From Acidovorax sp. SCN 68-22 (GTDB taxonomy: Bacteria; Pseudomonadota; Gammaproteobacteria; Burkholderiales; Burkholderiaceae_C): DNA of 38,717 bases. The number at the start of each line of letters is the position of its first letter. The first letter of the stretch is position 1. The stretch lies in NCBI GenBank assembly GCA_001724785.1, contig MEDL01000202.1, positions 1 through 38,717 on the forward strand, given 5' to 3'. Positions 12,113-24,560 of the stretch are shown here, one piece after another. Both the position numbers and the translations under genes were made by a program. A model generated the notes under the pieces. The model worked only from the letters and a program-made list of their open reading frames with translations. It was not told the origin of the DNA and did no database searches.

Positions 12113-12274
12113 GCCCCGACTTTAAAACGAACAAAAAGGAATCGATTCAGGGTAAACCTGGGGGACAAAACGAATTGAAAAGAACAAAAATGAAGAAATG
12201 CGAAGTATGAATTGCGCGTTTTGGTCGCCGCTCCCGGGAGTGCGGCGCGGTGCCGGCGGAGTGGGGGCGTGGTG
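12113..12274. promoter_or_regulatory. Divergent glpR/glpS control region with repeated ACGAA/GAACAAAAA motifs
   Basis: Bases about 12119-12205 are strikingly AT-rich in a GC-rich genome. GAACAAAAA occurs at 12129-12137 and 12182-12190, and AAAACGAA at 12124-12131 and 12167-12174. Repeated half-sites of this kind between a DeoR-type repressor and its likely target are good candidates for GlpR operators. DeoR-family operators are often T-rich or A-rich direct repeats. I cannot place the promoters precisely. Confidence 0.5.
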
Positions 12275-13351
<1,077 letters not shown>

Positions 13352-13352
13352 C

Positions 13353-14422
13353 ATGGCACGCATCACCCTCGACCTGGCGCATTCCTACAAACCCCAGCCG
13401 GTGGCCGACAGCGACTACGCGCTGCTGCCGCTGAAGATGGAGTTTGAGGACGGCGGCGCCTACGCGCTGCTCGGGCCTTCGGGCTGCGGCAAGACGACCA
13501 TGCTCAACATCATGTCGGGCCTGCTCGTGCCGTCGCACGGCAGCGTGCTGTTCGACGGGCGCGACGTGACGCGCGCCAGCCCGCAGGAGCGCAACATCGC
13601 CCAGGTGTTCCAGTTTCCGGTGATCTACGACACCATGACGGTGGCGCAGAACCTGGCCTTCCCGCTGAAGAACCGCAAGGTGCCCGAGGCGCAGATCCGC
13701 GAGCGCGTCGGCGCCATCGCCGAGATGCTGGAGCTGAGCGGCCAGCTCGACCAGCGCGCGGCCGGCCTGGCGGCCGATGCCAAGCAGAAGATATCGCTCG
13801 GCCGGGGCCTGGTGCGGCCGGACGTGGCGGCGGTGCTGTTCGACGAGCCGCTCACGGTGATCGACCCGCACCTCAAGTGGCAGCTGCGGCGCAAGCTCAA
13901 GCAGATCCACCACGAACTCAAGCTCACGCTGATCTACGTCACGCACGACCAGATCGAGGCGCTGACCTTTGCCGACCAGGTGGTGGTCATGACGCGCGGC
14001 CGCGCCGTGCAGGTGGGCGCCGCGGATGCGCTGTTCGAGCGGCCGCAGCATGTCTTCGTCGGCCACTTCATCGGCTCGCCCGGCATGAACTTCCTGCCCG
14101 TGGAGCACGCCGAAGGCCACCTGCAGCTGGCCGAGCACCGGCTGCCCGCGCCGGGCGCGCGCACGCTGCCGGCCGGGCCGCTGCTGGTTGGCGTCCGGCC
14201 CGAATACCTGGCGCGCGCCGAGCCCGGCGCGGCCGGCGCCCTGACGTGCCAGGTGCTGCGCGTGCAGGACCTCGGCACCTCGCTGATGCTCACGGCCGAA
14301 GTCGCGGGGCAGGTGCTGCGCGCGCGCTTCGACCCGGACGCGCGCCTGCCGGCGCCGGGCGAGACGGTCTGGCTGCAGGTGCTGGGCGAGCACACCTGCT
14401 TCTACCAAAACGAGGAGCTCCT

Positions 14423-14426
<4 letters not shown>
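13353..14426 (+). CDS. glpT: Glycerol ABC importer ATP-binding subunit 2
   Basis: The 357-residue second ATPase has a canonical Walker A (GPSGCGKTT), a Walker B of VLFDEPL and the switch His in YVTHDQIEALTF. Its signature loop is LAADAKQKISLGRGLVR in place of LSGGQ. It therefore complements GlpS, which has a good signature but weak Walker A and no switch His: one site of the heterodimer would be degenerate. A C-terminal MalK-like regulatory beta domain spans about 245-357. ATG at 13353 lies one base after the glpS stop, and the stop overlaps the glpP GTG. This glpT is an ABC ATPase, not the E. coli glycerol-3-phosphate antiporter of the same name. Confidence 0.88.
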
Positions 14427-15316
<890 letters not shown>

Positions 15317-15329
15317 GCGCGCGGCAGGC

Positions 15330-15415
15330 GCCCGGGCCAGGCCGAAAAATAGGCATCCAATTGGCCTCCAGCGCTTATCTGGTAAGCGTTTATAGCTATC
15401 AATACAGTAGTTTTT
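15330..15415. repeat. Dispersed palindromic intergenic repeat, copy 2, in the glpP-glpQ gap
   Basis: The 117-bp gap between glpP and glpQ contains TTGGCCTCCAGCGCTTAT (15361-15378), an exact inverse match to 8699-8716 near ubiA, followed by an inverted GCTTAT/GTAAGC arm and TATAGCTATC. The repeat sits inside a transcribed operon, so it may form an RNA hairpin between the two permease cistrons. AAGGAG at 15422-15427 then serves glpQ. Confidence 0.7.
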
Positions 15416-15433
15416 CCTACGAAGGAGCGCGCC

Positions 15434-16252
15434 ATGGCTAAGCCGGACCAGCGCTTTCAGAAGCGCAGCATCTTCCTGGTGCTGTACCTCGTGTTCGCCC
15501 TCCTGCCGATCTACTGGATGCTCAACATGAGCTTCAAGACGAACGAGGAGATCCTGTCGAGCTTCTCGTTCTGGCCGCAGCATTTCACCTGGGCCAACTA
15601 CCAGACCATCTTCACCGACCCGTCGTGGTACTCGGGCTACATCAACAGCCTGATCTACGTGGCCATCAACACGGTGATCTCGCTCACCGTGGCGCTGCCG
15701 GCGGCCTACGCCTTCAGCCGCTACCAGTTCCTGGGCGACAAGCACGTGTTCTTCTGGCTGCTGACCAACCGCATGACGCCGCCGGCCGTGTTCCTGCTGC
15801 CGTTCTTCCAGCTCTACACCACCGTGGGGCTGATGGACACGCACATCGCCGTCGCCCTGGCGCACCTCTTGTTCAACGTGCCGCTGGCGGTGTGGATCCT
15901 GGAAGGCTTCATGAGCGGCATCCCGCGCGAGATCGACGAGACGGCCTACATCGACGGCTACAGCTTCCCGCGCTTTTTCCTCACCATCTTCCTGCCGCTC
16001 ATCAAGGCCGGCGTGGGCGTGGCGGCGTTCTTCTGCTTCATGTTCAGCTGGGTCGAACTGCTGCTCGCGCGCACGCTGACCAGCGTGAACGCCAAGCCCA
16101 TCGTCGCCACCATGACGCGCACCGTGAGCGCCTCGGGCATGGACTGGGCCACGCTCGCCGCCGCCGGCGTGCTGACCATCGTGCCCGGCGCCATCGTCAT
16201 CTGGTTCGTGCGGCACTACATCGCGAAGGGTTTCGCGATGGGCCGCGTCTGA
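15434..16252 (+). CDS. glpQ: Glycerol ABC importer permease 2
   Basis: The 272-residue membrane protein is an MalG/UgpE-type permease with about six helices and an EAA loop, EIDETAYIDGYSFPRFF followed by LTIFLPLI. It would pair with GlpP to form the channel, with GlpS and GlpT beneath. ATG at 15434 follows AAGGAG at 15422-15427 and the first helix starts at residue 12. The name glpQ here follows the Rhizobium ABC nomenclature and is unrelated to glycerophosphodiester phosphodiesterase GlpQ. Confidence 0.9.
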   Translation: MAKPDQRFQKRSIFLVLYLVFALLPIYWMLNMSFKTNEEILSSFSFWPQHFTWANYQTIFTDPSWYSGYINSLIYVAINTVISLTVALPAAYAFSRYQFLGDKHVFFWLLTNRMTPPAVFLLPFFQLYTTVGLMDTHIAVALAHLLFNVPLAVWILEGFMSGIPREIDETAYIDGYSFPRFFLTIFLPLIKAGVGVAAFFCFMFSWVELLLARTLTSVNAKPIVATMTRTVSASGMDWATLAAAGVLTIVPGAIVIWFVRHYIAKGFAMGRV

Positions 16253-16401
16253 CGTGAAGGGAAGCAAACACATGCACCACAGCAACTCGCAGCGGCGCGC
16301 GCGATGCGTCCAATACCAGCGGCAGCCGTGGAACGGGCTTCGCCCGGCCACTGGCTGCGTCCCCCGGGGGGGAAGCGCCGCAGGCGCTCAGGGGGGCACC
16401 C
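16253..16401. repeat. GC-rich palindromic repeat in the glpQ-glpU gap
   Basis: The 149-bp gap holds no gene. It contains GGGCTTCGCCC, a perfect short hairpin near 16339-16349, the palindromic core CCCCCGGGGGGGG near 16372, and GCGCCGCAGGCGC. This GC-rich composite resembles the dispersed element inside glpK and is typical of comamonad intergenic repeats by my recollection. It lies within the importer operon. Confidence 0.55.
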
Positions 16402-16710
16402 ATGTTTGACTGGATGGCCTGGACCACGCCGGTGGCCGTTTTCTTTACCTGCATCGTGCTCCTGCTGATCGGCATGACGGTGTGGGAAATCAAGTCGCCC
16501 ACGGTGCTGCGCAAGGGCTTCCTGCCCATCGCGACGACGCGCGGCGACCGGCTCTTCATCGGCCTGCTGACAGCGGCCTACATCAACCTGGCCTGGGTCG
16601 GCCTGGGCGAGAAGATGGCGCAGTGGTTCTCTCTGGAGGCGGCGCCTTCGGTGTGGATCAGCCTGTTCCTGTCCATGGCGGCTCTGGTGCTCGTCATGCG
16701 CAAGGCCTAG
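16402..16710 (+). CDS. glpU: Small membrane protein of the glycerol importer (DUF2160-like)
   Basis: The 102-residue protein has three likely membrane helices (about 9-27, 51-68 and 80-98) and resembles the DUF2160 family of predicted small integral membrane proteins. The gene occurs between the permeases and the binding protein in glpSTPQUV clusters; its role in transport is not known to me. ATG at 16402 follows a purine-rich stretch ending in GGGGGGCACCC. The product shows none of the usual ABC motifs. Confidence 0.82.
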   Translation: MFDWMAWTTPVAVFFTCIVLLLIGMTVWEIKSPTVLRKGFLPIATTRGDRLFIGLLTAAYINLAWVGLGEKMAQWFSLEAAPSVWISLFLSMAALVLVMRKA

Positions 16711-16786
16711 GGCTTACCGGTTTTCGGGAAATCCGGCCAGTTCCTCCCCCTGCGGCCGGGGTTCATTTGTAAGGAGGGGAGTCCCA

Positions 16787-18535
<1,749 letters not shown>

Positions 18536-18655
18536 CCGCGGTGGATGGGAGGCGGCTTGCACTGCCTCCCGCCGCCAGACGCCGGTCCCAGCGGTCAAGC
18601 CCGACATGCGGCACAATGAAATCCAAGGGTTAACCCTTATCAGGCGCAGTGTTTC
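18536..18655 (+). promoter_or_regulatory. glpV-glpD gap: hairpin and a perfect 14-bp palindrome
   Basis: GGGAGGC (18547-18553) and GCCTCCC (18564-18570) form a 7-bp stem with a 10-base loop after glpV. It has no T-run, so it is an mRNA-stabilising or attenuating hairpin rather than a clear terminator. AAGGGTTAACCCTT (18625-18638) is a perfect palindrome ending 17 bases before the glpD ATG. CACAAT at 18612-18617 could be a -10 box just upstream of it. A repressor site in this place would block glpD transcription; which protein binds is unknown. Confidence 0.5.
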
Positions 18656-20248
18656 ATGACCCCAGACCCTTCTCCATTGCCCACACCCCGTGCCGAACTG
18701 GTTGAACGCCTGGCGCGGGCGGCGCAGTACGACCTGGTGGTGATCGGCGGGGGTGCGACCGGGTTGGGCGTGGCGCTGGACGCTGCGACGCGTGGCTTTC
18801 GCGTGGCGCTGGTGGAGCGCGCGGATTTCGCCAAGGGCACTTCGTCGCGCGCCACCAAGCTGGTGCACGGCGGGGTGCGCTACCTCGCCCAGGGCAACAT
18901 CGCCCTGGTGCGGGAGGCGCTGCATGAGCGGGCCACCCTGTTGCACAACGCCCCGCACCTGGCGCAACCGCTGCCCTTCGTCATGCCGTCCTATCGGTGC
19001 TGGGAGGCGCCGTTCTACGGAGCGGGGCTCAAGATGTACGACGCCCTGGCCGGCAAGGCGGGGCTGGGCGCGACGGAATTCCTCGGCCCGGCACGCACGC
19101 TGCAATGCCTGCCCACCGTGCAACGCCAGGGGCTCAAAGGCAGCGTGAAGTACTGGGACGGCCAGTTCGATGACGCCCGGCTGGCGCTGGCGCTGGCGCG
19201 CAGCGCAGCGCGCAGCGGTGCCGTGGTGGCCAACTACGTGGAGGCCACCGATCTGCTGAACGAAGACGGCCGCGTGGCCGGCGTGGTGTGCCGTGACGTG
19301 GAATCGGGTCGCCCCCTGACGCTGCGCGCGCGCTGCGTGGTCAACGCGACCGGGGTCTGGGTCGATGCCCTGCGGGAAAAGGACGCCCAGGCCATGGGCC
19401 GGACGGTGGCGCCCCTGGTCGCGCCCAGCCAGGGCGTGCACCTGGTGGTGGACCGCGACTTTCTTGGCTCCGACCACGCGCTGATGGTGCCCAAGACCGC
19501 GGATGGGCGCGTGCTTTTCGCCGTGCCCTGGCTGGGCAAGGTCATTCTGGGAACCACCGATACCCCGCGGCACGACCTGGACCGCGAGCCCACGCCTTTT
19601 GCAGAGGAGGTGGATTTCATCCTCGGCGAATCCGCGCGCTACCTGCGCCGCGCTCCGGCCCGCAGCGAGGTGCGCAGCGTATGGGTTGGCTTGCGTCCGC
19701 TGGTCAAGCCGCAGGACGAAAACGGCGACAACACGAAGAGCCTGAGCCGAGAGCACACCGTGCTGGCCAGCCGCAGCGGGCTGGTCACGGTCACGGGAGG
19801 AAAATGGACTACCTACCGTGCCATGGCGGAAGATGTGTTGCAAAAATGCTTCAGTGCGGGGCTTCTGGAAGCGCGCAAGGGCGGGGCGACCAACCACCTC
19901 GCGCTGGTGGGCGCGGGCGGTGCCGGCGTCCACCACCGTTTGTGCGATGCGCCGGGCTGGCACAGTTTTGGCAGCGAAGCGGCCGCGGTGCGCCAGCTCC
20001 CCGGCGCCGACGCGCACCTGGGCATGAATCTGACCGAGGCCATGGTGCGGTTCGCCGTGCGCCACGAATACGCACGCACGGTGGAGGACGTGCTGGCGCG
20101 CCGCTGGCGCGCCCTGTTCCTTGATGCCCGCCACGCGGGCGAGATGGGCGCGCGCGTCGCGCAGATCGTTCAGGAAGAAACCGGCCTGGACCCCCAACTC
20201 GAGCCCTTCGAGCAGCTGGCGCGCCAGTACGCCAGCCTCCCGACCTAA
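18656..20248 (+). CDS. glpD: Aerobic FAD-dependent glycerol-3-phosphate dehydrogenase
   Basis: The 530-residue flavoprotein oxidises glycerol-3-phosphate to dihydroxyacetone phosphate at the inner membrane face and passes electrons to ubiquinone. The FAD-binding motif is VVIGGGATGLGVALDAATRG (about 28-47), followed by RATKLVHGGVRYL, the second nucleotide motif NATGVWVD and the C-terminal VTGGKWTTYRAMAEDV. It completes the route begun by the importer and GlpK. ATG at 18656 has no strong ribosome site; GGCGCAG lies just upstream. The neighbouring 3' side is the ribosomal operon promoter, so glpD is the last gene of the glycerol block. Confidence 0.95.
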   Translation: MTPDPSPLPTPRAELVERLARAAQYDLVVIGGGATGLGVALDAATRGFRVALVERADFAKGTSSRATKLVHGGVRYLAQGNIALVREALHERATLLHNAPHLAQPLPFVMPSYRCWEAPFYGAGLKMYDALAGKAGLGATEFLGPARTLQCLPTVQRQGLKGSVKYWDGQFDDARLALALARSAARSGAVVANYVEATDLLNEDGRVAGVVCRDVESGRPLTLRARCVVNATGVWVDALREKDAQAMGRTVAPLVAPSQGVHLVVDRDFLGSDHALMVPKTADGRVLFAVPWLGKVILGTTDTPRHDLDREPTPFAEEVDFILGESARYLRRAPARSEVRSVWVGLRPLVKPQDENGDNTKSLSREHTVLASRSGLVTVTGGKWTTYRAMAEDVLQKCFSAGLLEARKGGATNHLALVGAGGAGVHHRLCDAPGWHSFGSEAAAVRQLPGADAHLGMNLTEAMVRFAVRHEYARTVEDVLARRWRALFLDARHAGEMGARVAQIVQEETGLDPQLEPFEQLARQYASLPT

Positions 20249-20450
20249 GAAACCCGCTGCAACCTCTTGACGCGCGGCCGCATTCCAGTGAGAATAGCCG
20301 GCTTCGCTGAGAAATTAGCGGAATCTCTGCCCAGCGGAAGTGCTGCAAATGGTTTGCGGCGTGGACGGCGGGCCCAAGACTGACTGGCTGATGCGGTTTC
20401 CCGGAGCTTTCCGGGTCGGCGCTTTGCTGGTGCAAGTTGGGAATATAGAA
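20249..20450 (+). promoter_or_regulatory. Promoter and long leader of the spc/alpha ribosomal protein operon
   Basis: TTGACG at 20267-20272 and GAGAAT at 20290-20295, separated by 17 bp, form a good sigma-70 promoter just after glpD. Transcription would start near 20302, leaving a leader of about 150 nt before rplN. The leader contains CCCGGAGCTTTCCGGG (20400-20415), a 5-bp stem, which may be part of a regulatory structure. No ORF in the leader is convincing. Confidence 0.7.
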
Positions 20451-20819
20451 ATGATCCAGACTGAAACTCGGTTAGACGTTGCCGACAACACCGGCGCGAA
20501 GTCCGTCCTGTGCATCAAGGTGCTGGGCGGCTCCAAGCGCCGCTACGCCAGCGTGGGCGACATCATCAAGGTGAGCGTCAAGGAGGCTGCGCCTCGCGGT
20601 CGCGTCAAGAAGGGCGAAATTTACAGTGCCGTGGTGGTGCGTACCGCCAAGGGCATTCGCCGCGGCGACGGCTCGCTCGTGAAATTCGACGGCAATGCTG
20701 CGGTGTTGCTCAATGCAAAGCTGGAGCCGATCGGCACCCGCATCTTCGGCCCGGTCACGCGCGAACTGCGCACCGAGCGTTTCATGAAGATCGTGTCCCT
20801 GGCTCCCGAAGTTCTCTAA
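20451..20819 (+). CDS. rplN: 50S ribosomal protein L14
   Basis: The 122-residue protein has the exact family length and starts [19 protein letters not shown], then [20 protein letters not shown], the universal L14 sequence. L14 is at the subunit interface near the A-site-proximal 23S rRNA. It is the first gene of this transcription unit here; rpsQ and the S10 genes that precede it in many bacteria are replaced by the glycerol locus. ATG at 20451 was chosen over an earlier in-frame ATG because it gives the conserved N-terminus. Confidence 0.98.
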   Translation: MIQTETRLDVADNTGAKSVLCIKVLGGSKRRYASVGDIIKVSVKEAAPRGRVKKGEIYSAVVVRTAKGIRRGDGSLVKFDGNAAVLLNAKLEPIGTRIFGPVTRELRTERFMKIVSLAPEVL

Positions 20820-20828
20820 GGACAGGCG

Positions 20829-21149
20829 ATGAACAAGATTCGCAAGGGCGACGAAATCGTCGTACTCACGGGGCGTGACAAGGGCAAGCGCGGCACGGTG
20901 GTGCTGCGTGCCGACGATTCCCATCTGGTGGTCGAGGGTGTGAACCTGGTCAAGAAGCACGTCAAACCCAACCCCATGAAGGGTTCCACGGGCGGCATCG
21001 TGGAAAAGGCCATGCCGATCCATCAGTCCAACGTGGCGATCTACAACGCGGCCACGGGTAAGGGCGATCGCGTTGGGATCAAGCTGCAGGCCGACGGCAC
21101 GCGCGTTCGCGTGTTCAAGTCCAGCGGCGCTGAAATCAAGACGGCCTGA
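20829..21149 (+). CDS. rplX: 50S ribosomal protein L24
   Basis: The 106-residue protein begins [20 protein letters not shown], a KOW motif that initiates large-subunit assembly on 23S rRNA. The segment [20 protein letters not shown] is diagnostic. It lies nine bases after rplN in the spc order and shows no anomaly. Confidence 0.98.
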   Translation: MNKIRKGDEIVVLTGRDKGKRGTVVLRADDSHLVVEGVNLVKKHVKPNPMKGSTGGIVEKAMPIHQSNVAIYNAATGKGDRVGIKLQADGTRVRVFKSSGAEIKTA

Positions 21150-21159
21150 GGAAATAGAA

Positions 21160-21699
21160 ATGGCACGACTTCAAGAACACTACCGCGACAAAGTGGCGCC
21201 CGAGCTCATGAAGCAGTTCGGCTATACGTCGCCCATGCAGGTTCCGCGCCTGACCAAGATCACGCTCAATATGGGTGTGAGCGAGGCCGTCGCCGACAAG
21301 AAGGTGATGGACAGCGCGGTTGCAGACCTGACCAAGATCGCCGGCCAGAAGCCCGTGGTGACCAAGGCCAAGAAGGCCATCGCCGGTTTCAAGATCCGCG
21401 AAGGCCAGGCCATCGGCTGCATGGTCACGCTGCGCGGCGTCAAGATGTACGAATTTCTCGACCGTTTCGTGACGGTGGCGCTGCCCCGCGTGCGCGACTT
21501 CCGGGGTATTTCCGGTCGTGCTTTCGATGGCCGCGGCAACTACAACGTCGGCGTCAAAGAGCAGATCATTTTTCCTGAGATCGAGTACGACAAGGTGGAT
21601 GCCTTGCGCGGCCTCAACATCAGCATCACCACCACGGCCAAGACCGACGAAGAGTGCAAGGCGCTGCTCTCCGGTTTTCGTTTTCCGTTCAAGAACTGA
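21160..21699 (+). CDS. rplE: 50S ribosomal protein L5
   Basis: The 179-residue protein starts [20 protein letters not shown], the standard L5 N-terminus, and has [21 protein letters not shown]5 binds 5S rRNA with L18 and L25 and contacts S13. The start at 21160 sits after GAGGAAAT; an in-frame ATG 29 codons upstream lies within rplX and is not used. Length is normal. Confidence 0.98.
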   Translation: MARLQEHYRDKVAPELMKQFGYTSPMQVPRLTKITLNMGVSEAVADKKVMDSAVADLTKIAGQKPVVTKAKKAIAGFKIREGQAIGCMVTLRGVKMYEFLDRFVTVALPRVRDFRGISGRAFDGRGNYNVGVKEQIIFPEIEYDKVDALRGLNISITTTAKTDEECKALLSGFRFPFKN

Positions 21700-21707
21700 G
21701 GCAGCGT

Positions 21708-22013
21708 ATGGCAAAAGTAGCTTTGATCCAGCGCGAACTCAAGCGCGAAAAACTTGCTGCGAAGTACGCAGCCAAGCACGCAGAACTGAAGGCCGCGGCT
21801 TCCAACATGAAGTCGAGCGAAGAAGAGCGCGAAGCAGCGCGCCTGGGCTTGCAAAAGCTCCCGCGCAATGCCAATCCCACGCGCCAACGCAACCGCTGCG
21901 AGATCACCGGTCGTCCGCGTGGCACGTTCCGTCAATTCGGTCTGGGCCGCGCCAAGATCCGTGAACTGGCTTTTGCAGGCGACATCCCCGGTGTCACCAA
22001 GGCCAGCTGGTAA
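21708..22013 (+). CDS. rpsN: 30S ribosomal protein S14, zinc-free long form
   Basis: The 101-residue protein is the long form of S14. It has one cysteine only, in [12 protein letters not shown], so it lacks the CxxC...CxxC zinc ribbon of the short form. The C-terminus [20 protein letters not shown] is universal. ATG at 21708 begins [21 protein letters not shown]14 lies in the 30S head near S3 and S10. Confidence 0.98.
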   Translation: MAKVALIQRELKREKLAAKYAAKHAELKAAASNMKSSEEEREAARLGLQKLPRNANPTRQRNRCEITGRPRGTFRQFGLGRAKIRELAFAGDIPGVTKASW

Positions 22014-22033
22014 GCCGGTAGGAGAGATACAAC

Positions 22034-22429
22034 ATGAGCATGAGTGATCCCATTGCCGACCTGCTGACCCGCATCCGCAATGCGCAGATGGTCTCCAAAG
22101 CCAGTGTCGCCGTACCCTCTTCCAAGGTGAAGGTGGCCATTGCCCAAGTCCTCAAGGACGAAGGCTACATCGACGGTTTTGAAGTCAAGACCGAAGGCGG
22201 CAAATCGCAAATCGAAATCGCCCTCAAGTACTACGCCGGTCGTCCGGTGATTGAGCGCATCGAGCGCGTCAGCCGCCCCGGTCTGCGTATCTACAAGGGA
22301 TGCGACGCCATTCCCCAGGTCATGAATGGCCTCGGTGTCGCCATTGTCACCACGCCCAAGGGTGTGATGACCGACCGCAAGGCGCGCGCTACCGGTGTCG
22401 GTGGCGAAGTGCTTTGCTACGTGGCTTAA
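22034..22429 (+). CDS. rpsH: 30S ribosomal protein S8
   Basis: The 131-residue protein starts [20 protein letters not shown] and ends with the conserved [20 protein letters not shown]8 binds helix 21 of 16S rRNA. In E. coli it represses the spc operon by binding mRNA at the rplE start, but I could not check here whether a matching RNA structure exists. Confidence 0.98.
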   Translation: MSMSDPIADLLTRIRNAQMVSKASVAVPSSKVKVAIAQVLKDEGYIDGFEVKTEGGKSQIEIALKYYAGRPVIERIERVSRPGLRIYKGCDAIPQVMNGLGVAIVTTPKGVMTDRKARATGVGGEVLCYVA

Positions 22430-22453
22430 GCCGTGGCATTGAGGAGAAACTGA

Positions 22454-22987
22454 ATGTCCCGAGTAGGAAAAATGCCGGTCACCATCCCCGCGGGTGTGGA
22501 TGTATCGATCGCCAACGGCCTGATCAGCGTCAAAGGTTCGGGCGGCGCATTGTCGCTGGCCCAGAATGCCCTGGTCAACGTGGCCAGCCAGGATGGCAAG
22601 CTCCGCTTTGCGCCTGTGGATGAGAGTCGTGAAGCCAATGCCATGAGCGGTACCTTGCGCCAGCTCGTGAACAACATGGTGGTTGGCGTCAGCGCCGGGT
22701 TCGAGCGCAAGCTCAGCCTGGTCGGCGTGGGCTACAAGGCCCAAGCGTCCGGTTCGAAGCTGAATCTGTCGGTGGGTTACTCCCACCCCGTGAACAAGGA
22801 GATGCCCGATGGCATCACCGTCGCCACCCCGACCCCGACGGAAGTCGTGATCAAGGGTGCCGACCGCCAGCGCGTGGGACAGATCGCCGCCGAGATTCGT
22901 GCGATTCGTCCGCCTGAGCCCTACAAGGGCAAGGGCATCCGCTACGCGGACGAACGCGTCGTGATCAAAGAAACCAAGAAGAAGTAA
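22454..22987 (+). CDS. rplF: 50S ribosomal protein L6
   Basis: The 177-residue protein starts [19 protein letters not shown] and carries the C-terminal signature [19 protein letters not shown]6 lies at the base of the L7/L12 stalk. GAGGAGAAAC precedes the ATG. It has the normal length and two-repeat L6 fold. Confidence 0.98.
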   Translation: MSRVGKMPVTIPAGVDVSIANGLISVKGSGGALSLAQNALVNVASQDGKLRFAPVDESREANAMSGTLRQLVNNMVVGVSAGFERKLSLVGVGYKAQASGSKLNLSVGYSHPVNKEMPDGITVATPTPTEVVIKGADRQRVGQIAAEIRAIRPPEPYKGKGIRYADERVVIKETKKK

Positions 22988-22998
22988 GGAGCTGCACC

Positions 22999-23364
22999 AT
23001 GTTGACCAAAAAAGAGCAGCGCCTTCGTCGGGCCCGCCAGACGCGCATCCGCATTGCCCAGCAAGGTGTGGCGCGTCTGACCGTGAACCGTACCAATCTT
23101 CACATCTACGCCGCAGTCATTTCGAGCGACGGGGGCAAGGTTCTCGCAAGCGCCTCCACCGTGGAAGCCGAAGTCCGTACCGCCCTGGGCGGCTCCGGCA
23201 AGGGTGGCAATGCCGCCGCCGCAGAGGTCATCGGCAAGCGCATCGCCGAGCGTGCCAAGGCCGCTGGCGTCGAGAAGGTGGCGTTCGATCGCGCAGGTTT
23301 TGCGTACCACGGCCGCGTCAAGGCGCTTGCCGATGCTGCCCGCGAAGCGGGTCTGCAGTTCTAA
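22999..23364 (+). CDS. rplR: 50S ribosomal protein L18
   Basis: The 121-residue protein begins [20 protein letters not shown] and has the 5S rRNA-binding basic N-terminus and the conserved C-terminal [20 protein letters not shown]. It joins L5 on 5S rRNA. AAGGAG is placed well before the ATG at 22999. Confidence 0.98.
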   Translation: MLTKKEQRLRRARQTRIRIAQQGVARLTVNRTNLHIYAAVISSDGGKVLASASTVEAEVRTALGGSGKGGNAAAAEVIGKRIAERAKAAGVEKVAFDRAGFAYHGRVKALADAAREAGLQF

Positions 23365-23380
23365 GCGGAACGGATAAAAA

Positions 23381-23899
23381 ATGGCTAAATTTCAACCCCG
23401 AGTGCAAGACGACGGCCGCGACGACGGCATGCGCGAGAAGATGATTGCGGTCAACCGCGTCACCAAGGTCGTCAAAGGCGGACGTATTCTTGGTTTCGCT
23501 GCGCTGACCGTGGTCGGCGATGGCGATGGCCGCGTCGGCATGGGCAAGGGCAAGTCCAAGGAAGTGCCTGCGGCAGTCCAGAAGGCCATGGAAGAAGCGC
23601 GCCGGAACATGGTGAAGGTGTCCCTCAAGAATGGCACCATCCACCACCAGGTCACCGGCCACCACGGCGCCGCTGTTGTCATGATGGCGCCCGCTCCCAA
23701 GGGGACGGGCATCATCGCTGGCGGCCCGATGCGCGCCGTGTTCGAAGTGATGGGCATGACCGATATCGTGGCCAAGAGCCATGGGTCTTCCAACCCGTAC
23801 AACATGGTTCGCGCCACGTTCGACGCATTGACCAATTCCACCACGCCTTCGGAAGTTGCTTCCAAGCGCGGCAAGTCCGTCGAAGACCTCTTCGCCTGA
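23381..23899 (+). CDS. rpsE: 30S ribosomal protein S5
   Basis: The 172-residue protein contains the double-stranded RNA-binding S5 domain with [20 protein letters not shown] and [20 protein letters not shown]. The C-terminal [19 protein letters not shown] is also characteristic. S5 contributes to mRNA entry and decoding fidelity. Length and start at 23381 are standard. Confidence 0.98.
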   Translation: MAKFQPRVQDDGRDDGMREKMIAVNRVTKVVKGGRILGFAALTVVGDGDGRVGMGKGKSKEVPAAVQKAMEEARRNMVKVSLKNGTIHHQVTGHHGAAVVMMAPAPKGTGIIAGGPMRAVFEVMGMTDIVAKSHGSSNPYNMVRATFDALTNSTTPSEVASKRGKSVEDLFA

Positions 23900-23913
23900 C
23901 AGGAGCGCACCAT

Positions 23914-24096
23914 ATGTCTACAGCACAAACCGTGAAAATTCAGCTGGTTCGCAGCCCGATTGGCACCCAGCAGTCGCACCGCGCTACGGTGCGCGGCCTG
24001 GGCCTGCGCAAGCTCAACAGCATCAGCGAGCTTCAGGACAGCCCTGAAGTGCGCGGCATGATCAACAAGATCAGCTATCTGGTCAAAATCCTCTGA
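23914..24096 (+). CDS. rpmD: 50S ribosomal protein L30
   Basis: The 60-residue protein has the typical L30 core [20 protein letters not shown] and [25 protein letters not shown] at 23901-23905 precedes the ATG at 23914. L30 is missing in some lineages but is present in its normal spc position here. Confidence 0.97.
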   Translation: MSTAQTVKIQLVRSPIGTQQSHRATVRGLGLRKLNSISELQDSPEVRGMINKISYLVKIL

Positions 24097-24106
24097 GAGG
24101 TTGATG

Positions 24107-24538
24107 ATGGAACTCAATAGCATCAAGCCGGCAGCAGGCGCCAAGCACGCGAAGCGTCGTGTTGGCCGCGGCATCGGCTCCGGGCTGGGAAAGACGGCCG
24201 GTCGTGGCCACAAGGGTCAGAAGTCCCGTTCCGGCGGCTACCACAAGGTGGGCTTTGAAGGCGGTCAAATGCCTTTGCAGCGCCGTCTGCCCAAGCGCGG
24301 CTTCAAGTCGCAAACGATCCAGTACAACGCGGAAGTGAGTCTGTCGGACCTGGCCGCGCTCGGTCTGGCCGAGGTCGACATGCTGGCGCTCAAACAAGCC
24401 GGGCTGGTGGGTCAGATGGCCAAGGTGATCAAGGTCGTCAAGAGCGGCGAATTGGCTGCGGCCGTCAAGCTGACGGGCATCGGTGCCACGGCGGGCGCAC
24501 GCGCGGCCATCGAAGCCGCTGGTGGCAGCGTCGCTTAA
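24107..24538 (+). CDS. rplO: 50S ribosomal protein L15
   Basis: The 143-residue protein starts [20 protein letters not shown] and has the Gly-rich segment [20 protein letters not shown]. Three start codons are adjacent (TTG 24101, ATG 24104, ATG 24107). I chose 24107 because GAGAGG at 24095-24100 then has a six-base spacing and the N-terminus matches the betaproteobacterial consensus as I know it. L15 is a late assembly protein of the 50S subunit. Confidence 0.96.
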   Translation: MELNSIKPAAGAKHAKRRVGRGIGSGLGKTAGRGHKGQKSRSGGYHKVGFEGGQMPLQRRLPKRGFKSQTIQYNAEVSLSDLAALGLAEVDMLALKQAGLVGQMAKVIKVVKSGELAAAVKLTGIGATAGARAAIEAAGGSVA

Positions 24539-24560
24539 CGGCGCCGACGAGAGGTTCTTT

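Noticed and set aside
18547-18570. Rho-independent terminator after glpV
   Set aside because: The stem is good but there is no T-run, so it is recorded only as a hairpin.
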